Shown here: positions 16,890 to 25,296 of the stretch, piece by piece
Layout of the letters: each line of letters begins with the position of its first letter
Numbering within the stretch: position 1 is the first letter of the stretch
Assembly (NCBI RefSeq): GCF_040801785.1
Contig: NZ_CP161805.1
Location: 1,178,001 to 1,242,000, forward strand
Reading direction: 5' to 3'
DNA from: Sulfitobacter sp. LCG007
Lineage (GTDB): Bacteria > Pseudomonadota > Alphaproteobacteria > Rhodobacterales > Rhodobacteraceae
DNA: 64,000 nucleotides
Program-made: the position numbers and the translations under genes
Notes under the pieces: generated by a model
The model's database searches: none
What the model was told of the DNA's origin: nothing
The model's input: the letters and a program-made list of their open reading frames with translations, nothing else

Positions 16890-17285
16890 TCAGGACGCCG
16901 AGACCAGACGCCGAAGGGCGTCCTGCAGGCGCACTTCCGTAAAGGGATGAGGGAGGACGATGACGCCATCCTCGCTCCAGTCCGACGGCGCAAGCGTGTC
17001 GGAAATGGCGATCACGGAGCGCGCGAGCTTTCGCGCCGTCTCGAGGCTTGCCAATGCGTCGTCGCGGCTTGATGGCGTGCGGAATACGAGAAAGTCTGCC
17101 GGGTCCGCATTCTTGCGGGAGAGTTCACTTTCCGTCAGATCCGTATACTGTGTTATCTCGACGTCGGGCAGGGAGCCTTTCACGATTTGAACGAGGTCAA
17201 TTGCAAAGAAGGGATTTTTCTCGATCAATAGCAGCGTCGTAACTCCAGCCAGAACGTACGTGACAAGGCGGGAGTATGCAGTCAT
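16890..17285 (-). CDS. Degenerate receiver-domain (pseudo-receiver) protein
   Basis: 131 residues with a receiver-like fold: LLLIEKNPFFAIDLVQIV as beta1/alpha1, ADFLVFRTP as beta3, SVIAISDT as beta4, VIVLPHPFTEVRLQDAL as beta5/alpha5. The acidic pair is reduced to one glutamate, the expected phospho-aspartate position reads arginine or phenylalanine, and the conserved lysine is histidine. It is thus probably not phosphorylated and may act by protein binding. The first ~11 residues may be spurious because the fold begins near LAGVTTLLL. It is divergent from the Crp/Fnr gene, 46 bases apart. Specific partner unknown. Confidence 0.65.
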   Translation of the reverse strand: MTAYSRLVTYVLAGVTTLLLIEKNPFFAIDLVQIVKGSLPDVEITQYTDLTESELSRKNADPADFLVFRTPSSRDDALASLETARKLARSVIAISDTLAPSDWSEDGVIVLPHPFTEVRLQDALRRLVSAS

Positions 17286-17331
17286 CTGGCGTGAGCCGCA
17301 TTAACATAGGACATAGAGGTAAACGAAATCG

Positions 17332-18060
17332 ATGGCTGTCAGATGTGCCGAGTGTCCGCTGCGCAAACTCGAGATATTCCTTCCCTTCTCCGCGGAAGAG
17401 CTGCGCTTCATGGAGCGTTTCAAGGTCGGTGAACTCAACATCGATGCGGGAATGACGCTTCTGCTCGAGGGGTCGAACAGCCCGCAGCTCTATACCGCGC
17501 TGGAAGGCCTGGGATTGCGCTACAAGCTGCTCGAGGACGGGCGCCGGCAGGTTCTCAATTTCATCTTTCCGGGGGACCTCATCGGGCTGCAGGCCGGGAT
17601 CATGGGCGAGATGGGTCATTCGGTCGAGGCGACGTCGCGGATGACGCTTTGCGTTTTCGACCGGGGCGAGATCTGGACGGTGTTCAAGTCATATCCCGAA
17701 CGGTCGTTCGACATGACCTGGCTTGCCGCCTGTGAAGAGCACTTCCTGGGCGAGTCGCTGACCTCGGTGGGGCAGCGAACGGCGATACAGGCGGTGTCCT
17801 GGGCTCTTGTCCGGCTTTACGAGAGGGGCAAGTCGCTGGGCCTGACGCGCAACGGCAACATGGCGCTCCCATACCGGCAGCAGGATCTGGCGGATGCGCT
17901 GGGGCTGTCGCTGGTGCATACGAACAAGACGCTTGCGCGGCTGCGCGAACGCCAGCTCGCGACCTGGTCCGACGGTGAGCTTCACATCCCGAACCTAGAT
18001 CAGCTTGCGGAGATAGCGGTCACGGAAACCGAAAGCCAGCGCAGGCGTCCGCTGTTGTGA
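17332..18060 (+). CDS. Crp/Fnr-family transcriptional regulator
   Basis: 242 residues. A cyclic-nucleotide-binding-type beta-roll (about 20-130, containing GRRQVLNFIFPGDLIGLQAG) is followed by a dimer helix and a winged HTH (about 155-220, MALPYRQQDLADALGLSLVH, where the recognition helix is SLVHTNKTLARL). There is a CxxC pair at the N-terminus (RCAECPL), but without the further cysteines an Fnr-type 4Fe-4S cluster is not assured. It lies 15 bases from the end of the convergent FNT gene. Effector unknown. Confidence 0.9.
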   Translation: MAVRCAECPLRKLEIFLPFSAEELRFMERFKVGELNIDAGMTLLLEGSNSPQLYTALEGLGLRYKLLEDGRRQVLNFIFPGDLIGLQAGIMGEMGHSVEATSRMTLCVFDRGEIWTVFKSYPERSFDMTWLAACEEHFLGESLTSVGQRTAIQAVSWALVRLYERGKSLGLTRNGNMALPYRQQDLADALGLSLVHTNKTLARLRERQLATWSDGELHIPNLDQLAEIAVTETESQRRRPLL

Positions 18061-18075
18061 AGCGGAGCGGCCGGG

Positions 18076-18939
18076 TCAGATCTCTTCCTTTACCTGAGCA
18101 TAGACGAGCAGCGCGAAGATCGCCGTCCCGCCAACGATATTTCCCGCGAGCACGGGCAGGAAGAAGCCTCCGATGGCCGGTATGACGCCCACGGCGCCGG
18201 TCAGCATCAGGAAAGCCATCTCGACCGAGCCGGCGACCACATGGGTGAAATCGCCAGCGGCGATCAGCCAGGTGAAGACGAGGATCACGAAGAAGGCGGC
18301 CTGGCGGGCCTGCGGCACCATCCATACGATCGAGGCGACCAGCACGCCGGCTGGTATCCCGCGCGAGAAGGCTTCCCCGGGTGTCACGTCCATCGCATGG
18401 TGCGAAAGCTCGCCGATGGCAGTCAGGATTTCGCCGGGGATTGCGGATGTGAAGGCCATGACCGCGGCGGCGGCGAAGGCGCCCGCGACATTGGCGGCCA
18501 GCACGACCGACCAGAGCCGCAGCATCCTGCCGACCACCTTGGGGCGGGGGTCCGCGATGACAGGCAGCACCGTGGTCAGGGTATTCTCGGTGAACAGCTG
18601 CATCCTGCCCAGGATCACCAGCAGGAAGCCGAAACTGTAGCCGAGGTTTTCGACCAGATGGCGCGTCGGCGTGTCCTCCATGTGGGACCGGAAGACGGCC
18701 TCGCCGAGAACGGAAAAGCTGATCAGGATCCCGGCAGCCACGCCGGACCAGACCAGCGAAGACATTGGACGGGCAAGTTCCTCGTCCCCGTCGCGCCGTA
18801 TCACCTCATAGATCAGCCGCGGGGCAAGCGAAGCCGCCTCGTCCACGGATTCCTCCTCGGCGGCGTCCTCGAGCTCTTCCTTTTCGCGCTCGATGTCACC
18901 TTCGCCAGAGGCAGCCTTGCGTTCTGCTGAATTCTCCAC
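18076..18939 (-). CDS. Formate/nitrite transporter (FNT) family protein
   Basis: 287 residues from a GTG start. A highly acidic N-terminal tail (about 1-45, rich in E, D and A) precedes six membrane helices. NLGYSFGFLLVILGRMQLFTEN and VVLAANVAGAFAAAA match FNT-family loops, and LAGNIVGGTAIFALLVYAQ is the C-terminal signature. It is closer to the YfdC-like branch than to FocA. FNT proteins are pentameric channels for formate, nitrite or related anions. Only about 17 bases separate its start from the PRC-barrel gene's terminator, so its own promoter must overlap that hairpin or it relies on read-through. Confidence 0.88.
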   Translation of the reverse strand: MENSAERKAASGEGDIEREKEELEDAAEEESVDEAASLAPRLIYEVIRRDGDEELARPMSSLVWSGVAAGILISFSVLGEAVFRSHMEDTPTRHLVENLGYSFGFLLVILGRMQLFTENTLTTVLPVIADPRPKVVGRMLRLWSVVLAANVAGAFAAAAVMAFTSAIPGEILTAIGELSHHAMDVTPGEAFSRGIPAGVLVASIVWMVPQARQAAFFVILVFTWLIAAGDFTHVVAGSVEMAFLMLTGAVGVIPAIGGFFLPVLAGNIVGGTAIFALLVYAQVKEEI

Positions 18940-18956
18940 GTCTTTTCCACTCTCAT

Positions 18957-18992
18957 ACGAAAAAGGGGCCAGCCCCGGAAGGCAGGCCCCTT
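18957..18992 (-). terminator. Intrinsic terminator downstream of the PRC-barrel gene
   Basis: On the minus strand AAGGGGCC, 14-base loop, GGCCCCTT followed by further T (five in a row). Perfect 8-bp stem, 18 bases after the PRC gene stop. Confidence 0.85.
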
Positions 18993-19009
18993 GAACGTAT
19001 CCTAATCGA

Positions 19010-19912
19010 TCACTTCTCGTAAGTCGGAAGCGCCTCGAGCTCTTCTTTGGTCAGGCCGACGTACACACGCAGGTCGTCACCGTCGTTCTCCTGCATGATG
19101 TCGAGTTCACCAATATCAAGCGCGACGGGCTTTTCGCCAAGGCCGAGGAAGCCGCCCACGTCGACGACTGCCATGTCGCCCTTGCCTTCTTCACCGAGCA
19201 GGAACATCGACACTTCGCCGATCCATTCGTCGTTCGAGTCGTAGACACGCGCGCCGGTGAGGTTCTCGGAAGTGATGCGGTCTTCCGTCGCGGGCTGGTA
19301 CTGCTCGCTTGCAGAGGTCGTGTTTTCGGCCAGCATCGGCTCACCGTCAGCGGATGTGCCGTCCGTCACAGCACTCGTGTCCGCCATTGCCGGATCGACG
19401 GGCTTGTCTGCCATCGGCTCGGTCGTGGCCTGATTTTCCGTCACTTGCGTATCAGTCGCCGCAGTGTCGGCGTCCATCGCGTCGTCGTCGGTCCAAGTGT
19501 ATTCCGGAGCGCCTTCGAGTGTGGCGCGGTCGGATTGCAGGACGAGGAAGAAATCGTCGGCGTCGGTCGCGTCATCCGAGACGAACTTCACGGCATCCAT
19601 GTTGATGGCAACCTGCCGCTCGCCGATACCGAGGAATCCGCCGATGTCGACCAGCACGGACTGCACGTCGCCTTCACGGGTGAGGATGACGTCGTTGATC
19701 TCGCCGATGTCTTCCCAGTCCGCTTGGACGCCCTCGTATGCTTCGTTGGTCGCGCCTTGCTCGCTGGAGTAGACGCGCATGCCGATGAAGTCGGATGCAC
19801 GCACAGCGTGTTCAGCGGTCTCGGTCGTGAAGACGGATCCGGTGTTGTCTTGCGCCACGGCGACAGTTGCACCGGACAGAACCATTGCGGTTGTGAGCAA
19901 CAGGTTTTTCAT
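19010..19912 (-). CDS. Exported protein with two PRC-barrel domains
   Basis: 300 residues. A Sec signal peptide (residues 1-20, ending VAVAQ) is followed by a first PRC-barrel (about 40-110, with DIGEINDVILTREGDVQSVL and GGFLGIGERQVAI), a low-complexity linker rich in T, D and A (about 145-215), and a second PRC-barrel (about 220-298, with GEVSMFLLGEEG and GGFLGLGEKPVAL). PRC-barrels are small beta domains that bind protein or RNA partners; exported copies are common in alphaproteobacterial stress regulons. A strong AAGGAG ribosome site and an EcfG-type promoter at 19962-19986 precede it. Confidence 0.9.
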   Translation of the reverse strand: MKNLLLTTAMVLSGATVAVAQDNTGSVFTTETAEHAVRASDFIGMRVYSSEQGATNEAYEGVQADWEDIGEINDVILTREGDVQSVLVDIGGFLGIGERQVAINMDAVKFVSDDATDADDFFLVLQSDRATLEGAPEYTWTDDDAMDADTAATDTQVTENQATTEPMADKPVDPAMADTSAVTDGTSADGEPMLAENTTSASEQYQPATEDRITSENLTGARVYDSNDEWIGEVSMFLLGEEGKGDMAVVDVGGFLGLGEKPVALDIGELDIMQENDGDDLRVYVGLTKEELEALPTYEK

Positions 19913-19961
19913 CTTAAACTCCTTTTATCAAGCTGTTAGCGTTGATGTGTTGATGCTCCCC

Positions 19962-19986
19962 AACACGTGCTGGGCGGAGTTGTTCC
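19962..19986 (-). promoter_or_regulatory. EcfG-type promoter for the PRC-barrel gene
   Basis: Minus strand: GGAAC (19982-19986), 17 bases, GTT (19962-19964) followed by GG; about 50 bases before the ATG at 19912. Confidence 0.78.
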
Positions 19987-20098
19987 GAAAAAGTTTCAAA
20001 TGGTCCGGCTCGTCATCTGTGCCGACGGGAAGCCGAAGTTTTCTCGCTTGGGCAGAGTCGCCTGACAGGCGGAGTTCAGCGTAACGGCGATGCTGCCG

Positions 20099-20123
20099 GG
20101 AACATCCGCGGAGGGAGCGTGTT
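20099..20123 (+). promoter_or_regulatory. EcfG-type promoter for csbD-like gene
   Basis: GGAAC (20099-20103), 17 bases, GTT (20121-20123) followed by GG, 36 bases before the ATG. The layout is identical to the PRC-gene promoter on the other strand. Confidence 0.78.
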
Positions 20124-20158
20124 GGTCTGACAGTAACGGACAGCAAAAGGAGATCACC

Positions 20159-20362
20159 ATGAACTGGGATCAAATCGAAGGCAACTGGAAGCAATTCAAG
20201 GGCAACATTCAGAGCGAGTGGGGCAAGCTGACCGACGACGACTTCGACCGCGCAGAGGGCGATCGGCAGAAGCTCGAAGGGATCATCCAGGAGCGTTACG
20301 GCGACACCAAGGAAGAAGCCAGCCGCAAGATCGACGAATGGATGGACCGTCAGAAGGTCTGA
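20159..20362 (+). CDS. CsbD-family stress protein
   Basis: 67 residues from the ATG at 20159, with AAAAGGAG seven bases upstream. MNWDQIEGNWKQFKG and EGDRQKLEGIIQERYGDTKE are the CsbD family pattern: a small, charged, helical cytoplasmic protein of unknown biochemical role, induced by general stress in many bacteria. An EcfG-type promoter precedes it and a hairpin follows, so it is a single-gene unit, divergent from the PRC-barrel gene. Confidence 0.93.
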   Translation: MNWDQIEGNWKQFKGNIQSEWGKLTDDDFDRAEGDRQKLEGIIQERYGDTKEEASRKIDEWMDRQKV

Positions 20363-20397
20363 CCCCGCCGGCTTTGTGCCTGCTGCGAATAGTGAAC

Positions 20398-20431
20398 ACG
20401 GCGCGTCGCACCTGCGGCGCGCCGTTTCGTT
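20398..20431 (+). terminator. Probable terminator of csbD-like gene
   Basis: ACGGCGCG, 12-base loop, CGCGCCGT, then TTCGTTT. Perfect 8-bp stem with an interrupted T-run. Confidence 0.6.
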
Positions 20432-20521
20432 TCGGGGCAATGGTTGCCTGGCCGATCGGTTTGCCACGCCTGTCCTTTTCGGCAAGACTGGCATGGATCA
20501 AAGCGCAAAGGACGTTCTGCC

Positions 20522-20782
20522 ATGCCCAATCGCCTGACCATGATCGCTCTGGGGGCGGGGGCCTTCCTCCTGTCGGCCTGCGAACCGCCGCAGACCGTTG
20601 TCGTCAGCCCCGCGCCCGTGCCGCCTCCCCAGCCCGTGATTACCGTCGACCCGGGCGTCCAGACGCTGCCCGCCGCGCCGGTGTACGACCCGAACTACGT
20701 CAACCCGGTCGAGGATCCTCCGCTTCTCGGGAGCGGGGAAGCCGACCTGATCGACCTGGGCGGCGGGGCAGACGGGGTCTGA
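20522..20782 (+). CDS. Small proline-rich lipoprotein
   Basis: 86 residues from the ATG at 20522. The N-terminus (MPNRLTMIALGAGAFLLSAC) is a lipoprotein signal with LSAC lipobox, so the mature protein starts at Cys20. The mature part is proline- and valine-rich (VVVSPAPVPPPQPVITV) with no recognisable domain. Probably anchored in an envelope membrane. Function unknown. Confidence 0.72.
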   Translation: MPNRLTMIALGAGAFLLSACEPPQTVVVSPAPVPPPQPVITVDPGVQTLPAAPVYDPNYVNPVEDPPLLGSGEADLIDLGGGADGV

Positions 20783-20905
20783 CACTCAGCGCCTCGGGCC
20801 ACTGCGGTTCATTGCGCGACATGGCGGGGCGAGTTGCGGTTGCAGCCCGCGCAGCTTTCGCTATCGTCGCGCGGACGAGCGAACCGCGCCAATCCGGAGC
20901 CAGAT

Positions 20906-21592
20906 ATGACCGAATATGTGATCGACCTGCCGCCCGTCGTGGCGCTTCCCGTTTCCGGGACGGGCAAGAGGTTCCCCGTGCGTCGCGTCTATTGCATCGG
21001 TCGCAACTACGCCGCCCACGCGGTCGAGATGGGGGGAGACCCCGATCGGGAAGCCCCCTTCTTCTTCCAGAAGAACGCGGGAAATCTGTATGTCGGTGAC
21101 GAATTTCCCTATCCGGTGAAAAGCGAGGACGTCCACCACGAAGCCGAAATGGCGGTGATGCTCAAGTCCGGCGGCACCTCCATCCCGGTGGATCGCGCGC
21201 TGGAACATGTCTACGGCTACGCGCTGGCGCTCGACATGACCCGGCGCGACCTGCAGGCGGAAGCCAAGAAGGCGGGCCGGCCATGGGAGGTCAGCAAGGC
21301 CTTCGAACACTCCGCACCCCTGGGGCCGATCCATACGGTAGAACAGGTCGGCCATCTGGCCGAGGGAGCGCTGAAGCTCACCGTGAACGGCGAGACACGG
21401 CAGGAGGGCGATCTCAACCAGCTCATCTGGAAGGTCCCCGAAATGATCTCGTATCTTTCGGACTATTTCGAACTCGCCGCCGGTGACGTGATCCTGTCCG
21501 GCACGCCGGCAGGTGTGGGCGCGGTGCAAAGGGGTGACGAGATGGTGCTGTCCATCGAAAAGCTTGGCAGCATGACGGTCAGGGTTGTGTGA
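20906..21592 (+). CDS. Fumarylacetoacetate hydrolase (FAH)-family protein
   Basis: 228 residues from the ATG at 20906. YCIGRNYAAHAVEMG, the metal-ligand region EAEMAVML, and LSGTPAGVGAVQRGD are the FAH-family pattern. Members cleave C-C bonds of beta-diketo acids or decarboxylate oxaloacetate (acylpyruvase/FAHD1 type), using Mg2+ or Mn2+. The length and the GRNYAAHAxE start favour the FAHD1-like acylpyruvase/oxaloacetate decarboxylase branch. It ends 11 bases before the convergent sugar permease gene. Confidence 0.87.
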   Translation: MTEYVIDLPPVVALPVSGTGKRFPVRRVYCIGRNYAAHAVEMGGDPDREAPFFFQKNAGNLYVGDEFPYPVKSEDVHHEAEMAVMLKSGGTSIPVDRALEHVYGYALALDMTRRDLQAEAKKAGRPWEVSKAFEHSAPLGPIHTVEQVGHLAEGALKLTVNGETRQEGDLNQLIWKVPEMISYLSDYFELAAGDVILSGTPAGVGAVQRGDEMVLSIEKLGSMTVRVV

Positions 21593-21603
21593 GCGTATCG
21601 GCG

Positions 21604-22611
21604 TCAGGCGGTATCCGCACGGGATTCCGTCTTGTCCGTCAGTGACGCAAGGGCCGCCGCCTGCCGCCGCGCGGTCCTGTAGCGGGCGAACTGGGTATCG
21701 GCGAGCACGCCGATCAGGATCACTCCGCCCATCACGGCGAAGTTCAGCGAAGACGGAATTCCCAGCAGGTTGACGAGGTTCTGCAGCACCTGAAGCAGCA
21801 CCACCCCCAGCACCACGCCCACGATCGACCCTTCGCCGCCGCGCAGGGAAAAGCCTCCCAGCACCGCCGCCGCGATGCCATAGAGCTCGTAGAAGTTGCC
21901 GTGCGAGGCCGGGTGGATCGAGCGCGTGTACATGGCGAAGAAGACCGCGGACAGGGCAGTGAAGACGGCGCAGATCACGTAGGCCAGGACGATGACGCGG
22001 GTCGTGTTGATTCCCGAGAAGCGGGCCGCTTCCTCGTTCTTTCCGACCGCGAACAGATGTCGCCCGAAGACGGTACGATGCAGCAGGAACCACGAGAAGA
22101 CAGCGACGACGGCGAAGGCGACGATGGAATGGGGAACGCCCGACGTGCGCCCCGATACCAGCCATTCCAGCGTCGGAAAGCTGTCGCCGAAGGAAAAACC
22201 GGCGGTGCCGTCGGCGGTGTAGAACCGGGCGATTCCGCGATAGATCAGCAGCCCGCAGAGCGTGACGACGAAGGGCTGGAGCCTGAGCCGGGTGATCAGA
22301 AGGCCGTGGGCGAGGCCGATGAACCCTCCGAGCACCAGAACGATCACGGTCGCGATGGGCCATGGGATGCCCTGGTTCACGATCATGTCCACGAAGAGCA
22401 CGCCCAGAAGCGCGATCACCGATCCGACCGACAGTTCGATCCCCGCGGTGACGATCACGAAGGCCTCGGCAAGCGAGAAAAGCCCGAAGAGCCCGATCAG
22501 GTTGGCGGTATTGGCGAGGTTGATCGGCGAGAGAAATCGCGGGTTCAGCGCCGCGACCACCGCCGCGACCGTGAGCACCAGCATGCCGAGCCCGATATCC
22601 TTCTTCTGCAC
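21604..22611 (-). CDS. Sugar ABC transporter permease (RbsC-like)
   Basis: 335 residues, about eight to ten membrane segments. GIELSVGSVIALLGV and VLGGFSLRGGEGSIVGVVLG are the permease signatures of the ribose/xylose/galactose CUT2 family. It is last in a minus-strand series (epimerase, binding protein 1, binding protein 2, ATPase, permease) and most likely works with the 502-residue ATPase immediately upstream and the binding protein at 24230. Confidence 0.92.
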   Translation of the reverse strand: MQKKDIGLGMLVLTVAAVVAALNPRFLSPINLANTANLIGLFGLFSLAEAFVIVTAGIELSVGSVIALLGVLFVDMIVNQGIPWPIATVIVLVLGGFIGLAHGLLITRLRLQPFVVTLCGLLIYRGIARFYTADGTAGFSFGDSFPTLEWLVSGRTSGVPHSIVAFAVVAVFSWFLLHRTVFGRHLFAVGKNEEAARFSGINTTRVIVLAYVICAVFTALSAVFFAMYTRSIHPASHGNFYELYGIAAAVLGGFSLRGGEGSIVGVVLGVVLLQVLQNLVNLLGIPSSLNFAVMGGVILIGVLADTQFARYRTARRQAAALASLTDKTESRADTA

Positions 22612-22647
22612 CAGTACGTCCCCCTGCCTGCTATGTGATCCCTGGTC

Positions 22648-24156
22648 TCACCCGACGGCGAGCCGCAGGATATGCTGTTCCGTGATCTCCTGCGGGCCAA
22701 GCACGCCGGCGATCCGTCCCGCCCTCATCACCGCGACCCTGTCCGAGACGCCGATGACCTCTTCCATGTCGCTCGAGATCATCAAAAGGCCGACGCCCTT
22801 TTCCGCGAGCGCGCGCATCAGCGCGTAAACCTCGCCCCGCGCGCCCACGTCGATGCCACGGGTCGGTTCGTCCAGGATGATGACCTTCGGGTTCATCGCC
22901 AGCCACTTGGCGAGCACGACCTTCTGCTGGTTGCCGCCCGAAAGCGAAGCGGCGACGCCTTCGATGCTCGGCGTCTTGATGGCCAGCGTCTCGCGCGATG
23001 CGTTGCCGAGCGCGGTCTCCTCCCTCCGGTCGACGAACCAGCCTTTGCGCAGACGGCCGAGGCTGGGCAGCGAGATGTTGTCGCGGATCGCGAAGTCCAG
23101 GATCAGACCTTCTTCCTTGCGGTTCTCCGGGACGAGGCAAAGACCCGCGGCAATCGATTCCGCCACCGCGCCGGGAGCGAGGGCGGCGCCGTTGACGCGG
23201 ACCTCGCCGCCATGGCGCGCGTCGATTCCGAAGACCGCGCGCGCAAGTTCCGAGCGCCCCGCGCCCACGAGTCCCGCGAGGCCCAGTATCTCGCCGGCCT
23301 GCACTGTCAGGTGCACGGGGGCGTCGGGGAAGGCGGTTGTCCGGATCCCGGCGATTTCCATCACCGGTCTGCCGGCCGTTTCCTGCCTGTGCCGCTCGTT
23401 GCGCCCGATGTTGCGGCCGATCATCATCTCGACCATGCGGTCCTTGCTGATCTCCTCACGCGCGAGGCTCCCGGCGTTCCTGCCGTCCCGCAGAACGGTG
23501 ACCCTGTCGGCGACGGCCTGCACCTCGGCCAGGCGATGGCTGATGAAGAGCACCGCCGCACCGTCGGCGCGCAGGTGGCGCATCACGTCGAGCAGGCGCT
23601 CGGTCTCCGAGAGCGTCAGGCTCGAGGTCGGCTCGTCGAAGATGACGACGCGCGCGTTCATCGACAGCGCCCGCGCGATCTCGAGCAGCTGCCGGTCGGC
23701 AAGCGACAGGCCGGCAGCGGGATCCTCGGGACCGAAGCGTGCCTGCAGCAGCGCGAGGATCGGGCGCACCCGGTCCACCATCGCCTTGCGGTCGAGCGCT
23801 CCGAACGGCCCGCGCCTGATCTCGTGTCCCAGAAGGACGTTGCCGGTGACATCGAGATTCGTGAAGGTGTTGAGTTCCTGATGGACGAAGGCGATCCCGT
23901 GCCGGGCGGCCTCGCGCGGGGTGAGATGCGCGAAATTTTCGCCGTCGATCGTGATCGTGCCGGCATTGGGCGCGATCGCACCTCCCATCACCTTCATGAG
24001 CGTCGACTTGCCCGCGCCGTTCTCTCCGATGAGCCCGACGATCTCGCCGCCGCGAGTGGCCAGATCCACGTCCTGCAACGCGACGACGCCGGGGTAGACC
24101 TTTGTGACCCCGGAAAGCGACAGGTCGATCAGCTTCTTCTTCACGCCACCATCCAC
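22648..24156 (-). CDS. Sugar ABC transporter ATPase, double nucleotide-binding domain (RbsA-like)
   Basis: 502 residues, the length of CUT2 tandem ATPases. First domain: Walker A GENGAGKST near residue 42, degenerate signature LSLADRQLLEIAR and Walker B VVIFDEPTSSL. Second domain: degenerate Walker A GLVGAGRSE, signature LSGGNQQKV and Walker B VIILDEPTRGID. A one-defective-site pattern is normal for RbsA/MglA. It powers the permease encoded 36 bases downstream. Confidence 0.94.
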   Translation of the reverse strand: MDGGVKKKLIDLSLSGVTKVYPGVVALQDVDLATRGGEIVGLIGENGAGKSTLMKVMGGAIAPNAGTITIDGENFAHLTPREAARHGIAFVHQELNTFTNLDVTGNVLLGHEIRRGPFGALDRKAMVDRVRPILALLQARFGPEDPAAGLSLADRQLLEIARALSMNARVVIFDEPTSSLTLSETERLLDVMRHLRADGAAVLFISHRLAEVQAVADRVTVLRDGRNAGSLAREEISKDRMVEMMIGRNIGRNERHRQETAGRPVMEIAGIRTTAFPDAPVHLTVQAGEILGLAGLVGAGRSELARAVFGIDARHGGEVRVNGAALAPGAVAESIAAGLCLVPENRKEEGLILDFAIRDNISLPSLGRLRKGWFVDRREETALGNASRETLAIKTPSIEGVAASLSGGNQQKVVLAKWLAMNPKVIILDEPTRGIDVGARGEVYALMRALAEKGVGLLMISSDMEEVIGVSDRVAVMRAGRIAGVLGPQEITEQHILRLAVG

Positions 24157-24229
24157 CCCTGCAACATGTCGGACCGCGCGAGCCGGCCGGACCCGGCCCG
24201 CGCGGCCCTCTTCAAGCGGAGGACACCGC

Positions 24230-25177
24230 TTAACCTGCGATTCTCGCCTTCAGCTCGGCTTCGAAGGCGTCGACGTTGTCCTTGTCGATGACCTTGGTCG
24301 GCACGATGATGAGCCCGTCGGCGGGGACGCCCGATTTGTCGCCCTCGAGGAAATCCGCCATCAGGTGCATGCCCTGATAGCCCCACTGGTAGGGGTCCTG
24401 GACCACCGTTCCGGCAAAGGATCCTTCGCGCACGGCACCCAGCGTGACCGGATCCTCGTCGAAGGCGATGACGGTGATCTCACCCAGCTTGCCGGCAGCC
24501 TGGAGCGCCTCGTAGATCTTGGGCGGATTGTAGGAATAGAAGCCCACCATGCAGTTGATGTCCGGCTGCGCCGCGAGCACGTCATCGACGTTGGAACGCG
24601 CGCGGGCAAAGTCCACGTCGTCCCCGCGCACGTCCACCAGTTCGATCCCCGAGCCCTCGACGGCGTCCCGGAAACCGGCGATGCGCTCGACCGCGTTGTC
24701 CGCGCCGAGGAAGCCCACGAAGCCCATGCACTTGGCGCCGTCCGGCAGCGCCTTCTTCGCGATCTCGCCCGCCTGCTCGCCCGCCGCGGTGTTGGACGAT
24801 CCGAGATAGGCGATACGCTCGCTGTCGGGGGCGTCGGAATCGGTGGTGAAGAGGGGAACCTCGGAAGCGACCCGGTTGAAGGCGTCGATCGAGGTCTTCG
24901 GATCGACCGATGAGATCATGATGGCATCGGTTCCGGCGGCCACCAGATCGTCCATCAGCGCGTTCTGCAGCGCCGCCGTGCCCTGTGCGGGATAGCGGAA
25001 CTGGAGGTCGTAGTCCGGCAGCTCCGCCTGAGCGGCCTTGACGCCGGCCTCGGCGAGTTTCCAGAAATCCGACGCGGCGTTCACGACGAACGCGAGCGCG
25101 GGTTTTTCCTGCGCCACCGCGGTACTTGCGAGACTGGCAGCCAGGCAGCCGGCGGCAAACTTGTAGATGTATTTCAT
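24230..25177 (-). CDS. Periplasmic sugar-binding protein 2 (RbsB-like)
   Basis: 315 residues from the ATG at 25177; the longer open frame upstream lacks a signal peptide. The signal peptide ends near STAVAQ, followed by a type I periplasmic binding fold with ALAFVVNAASDFWKLAEAGV, DAIMISSVDP and GFVGFLGADNAVERIAGF. By position it is the partner of the RbsA/RbsC-like pair downstream. Substrate is probably a monosaccharide, not determinable here. AGGGAGGAAAG provides a strong ribosome site. Upstream are a palindrome and a hairpin that could give it separate control. Confidence 0.92.
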   Translation of the reverse strand: MKYIYKFAAGCLAASLASTAVAQEKPALAFVVNAASDFWKLAEAGVKAAQAELPDYDLQFRYPAQGTAALQNALMDDLVAAGTDAIMISSVDPKTSIDAFNRVASEVPLFTTDSDAPDSERIAYLGSSNTAAGEQAGEIAKKALPDGAKCMGFVGFLGADNAVERIAGFRDAVEGSGIELVDVRGDDVDFARARSNVDDVLAAQPDINCMVGFYSYNPPKIYEALQAAGKLGEITVIAFDEDPVTLGAVREGSFAGTVVQDPYQWGYQGMHLMADFLEGDKSGVPADGLIIVPTKVIDKDNVDAFEAELKARIAG

Positions 25178-25237
25178 CGCTTTCCTCCCTTGCGGCACGA
25201 GGCGCGTGAACCTGGGCGCCGTTGGCCTGAAATCGGT

Positions 25238-25249
25238 GATAATATTATC
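25238..25249. promoter_or_regulatory. Candidate LacI-family operator (site 1)
   Basis: Perfect 12-base palindrome GATAATATTATC upstream of binding protein 2. The ten bases TAATATTATC recur at 27379-27388 in the divergent regulatory region, which suggests a shared operator for the LacI regulator encoded at 29278. Confidence 0.5.
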
Positions 25250-25253
25250 TGTC

Positions 25254-25290
25254 GGCGCCGGTCCCGTTCCTCCCGGACGGAACCGGCGCC
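25254..25290 (-). terminator. Long hairpin between the two binding-protein genes
   Basis: Minus strand: GGCGCCGGTTCCGT, ~8-base loop, ACGGGACCGGCGCC; 14 pairs with one G-T wobble, just after the stop of binding protein 1. There is no T-run, so it may be a 3'-end stabiliser or weak terminator allowing higher expression of binding protein 1. Confidence 0.55.
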
Positions 25291-25296
25291 GCACGA

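Noticed and set aside
17185-17202. TTGA-N6-TCAA resembling an FNR/FixK box near the Crp/Fnr gene
   Set aside because: It lies inside the coding region of the pseudo-receiver gene, more than 100 bases from the start of either gene; a single inverted word without positional support.
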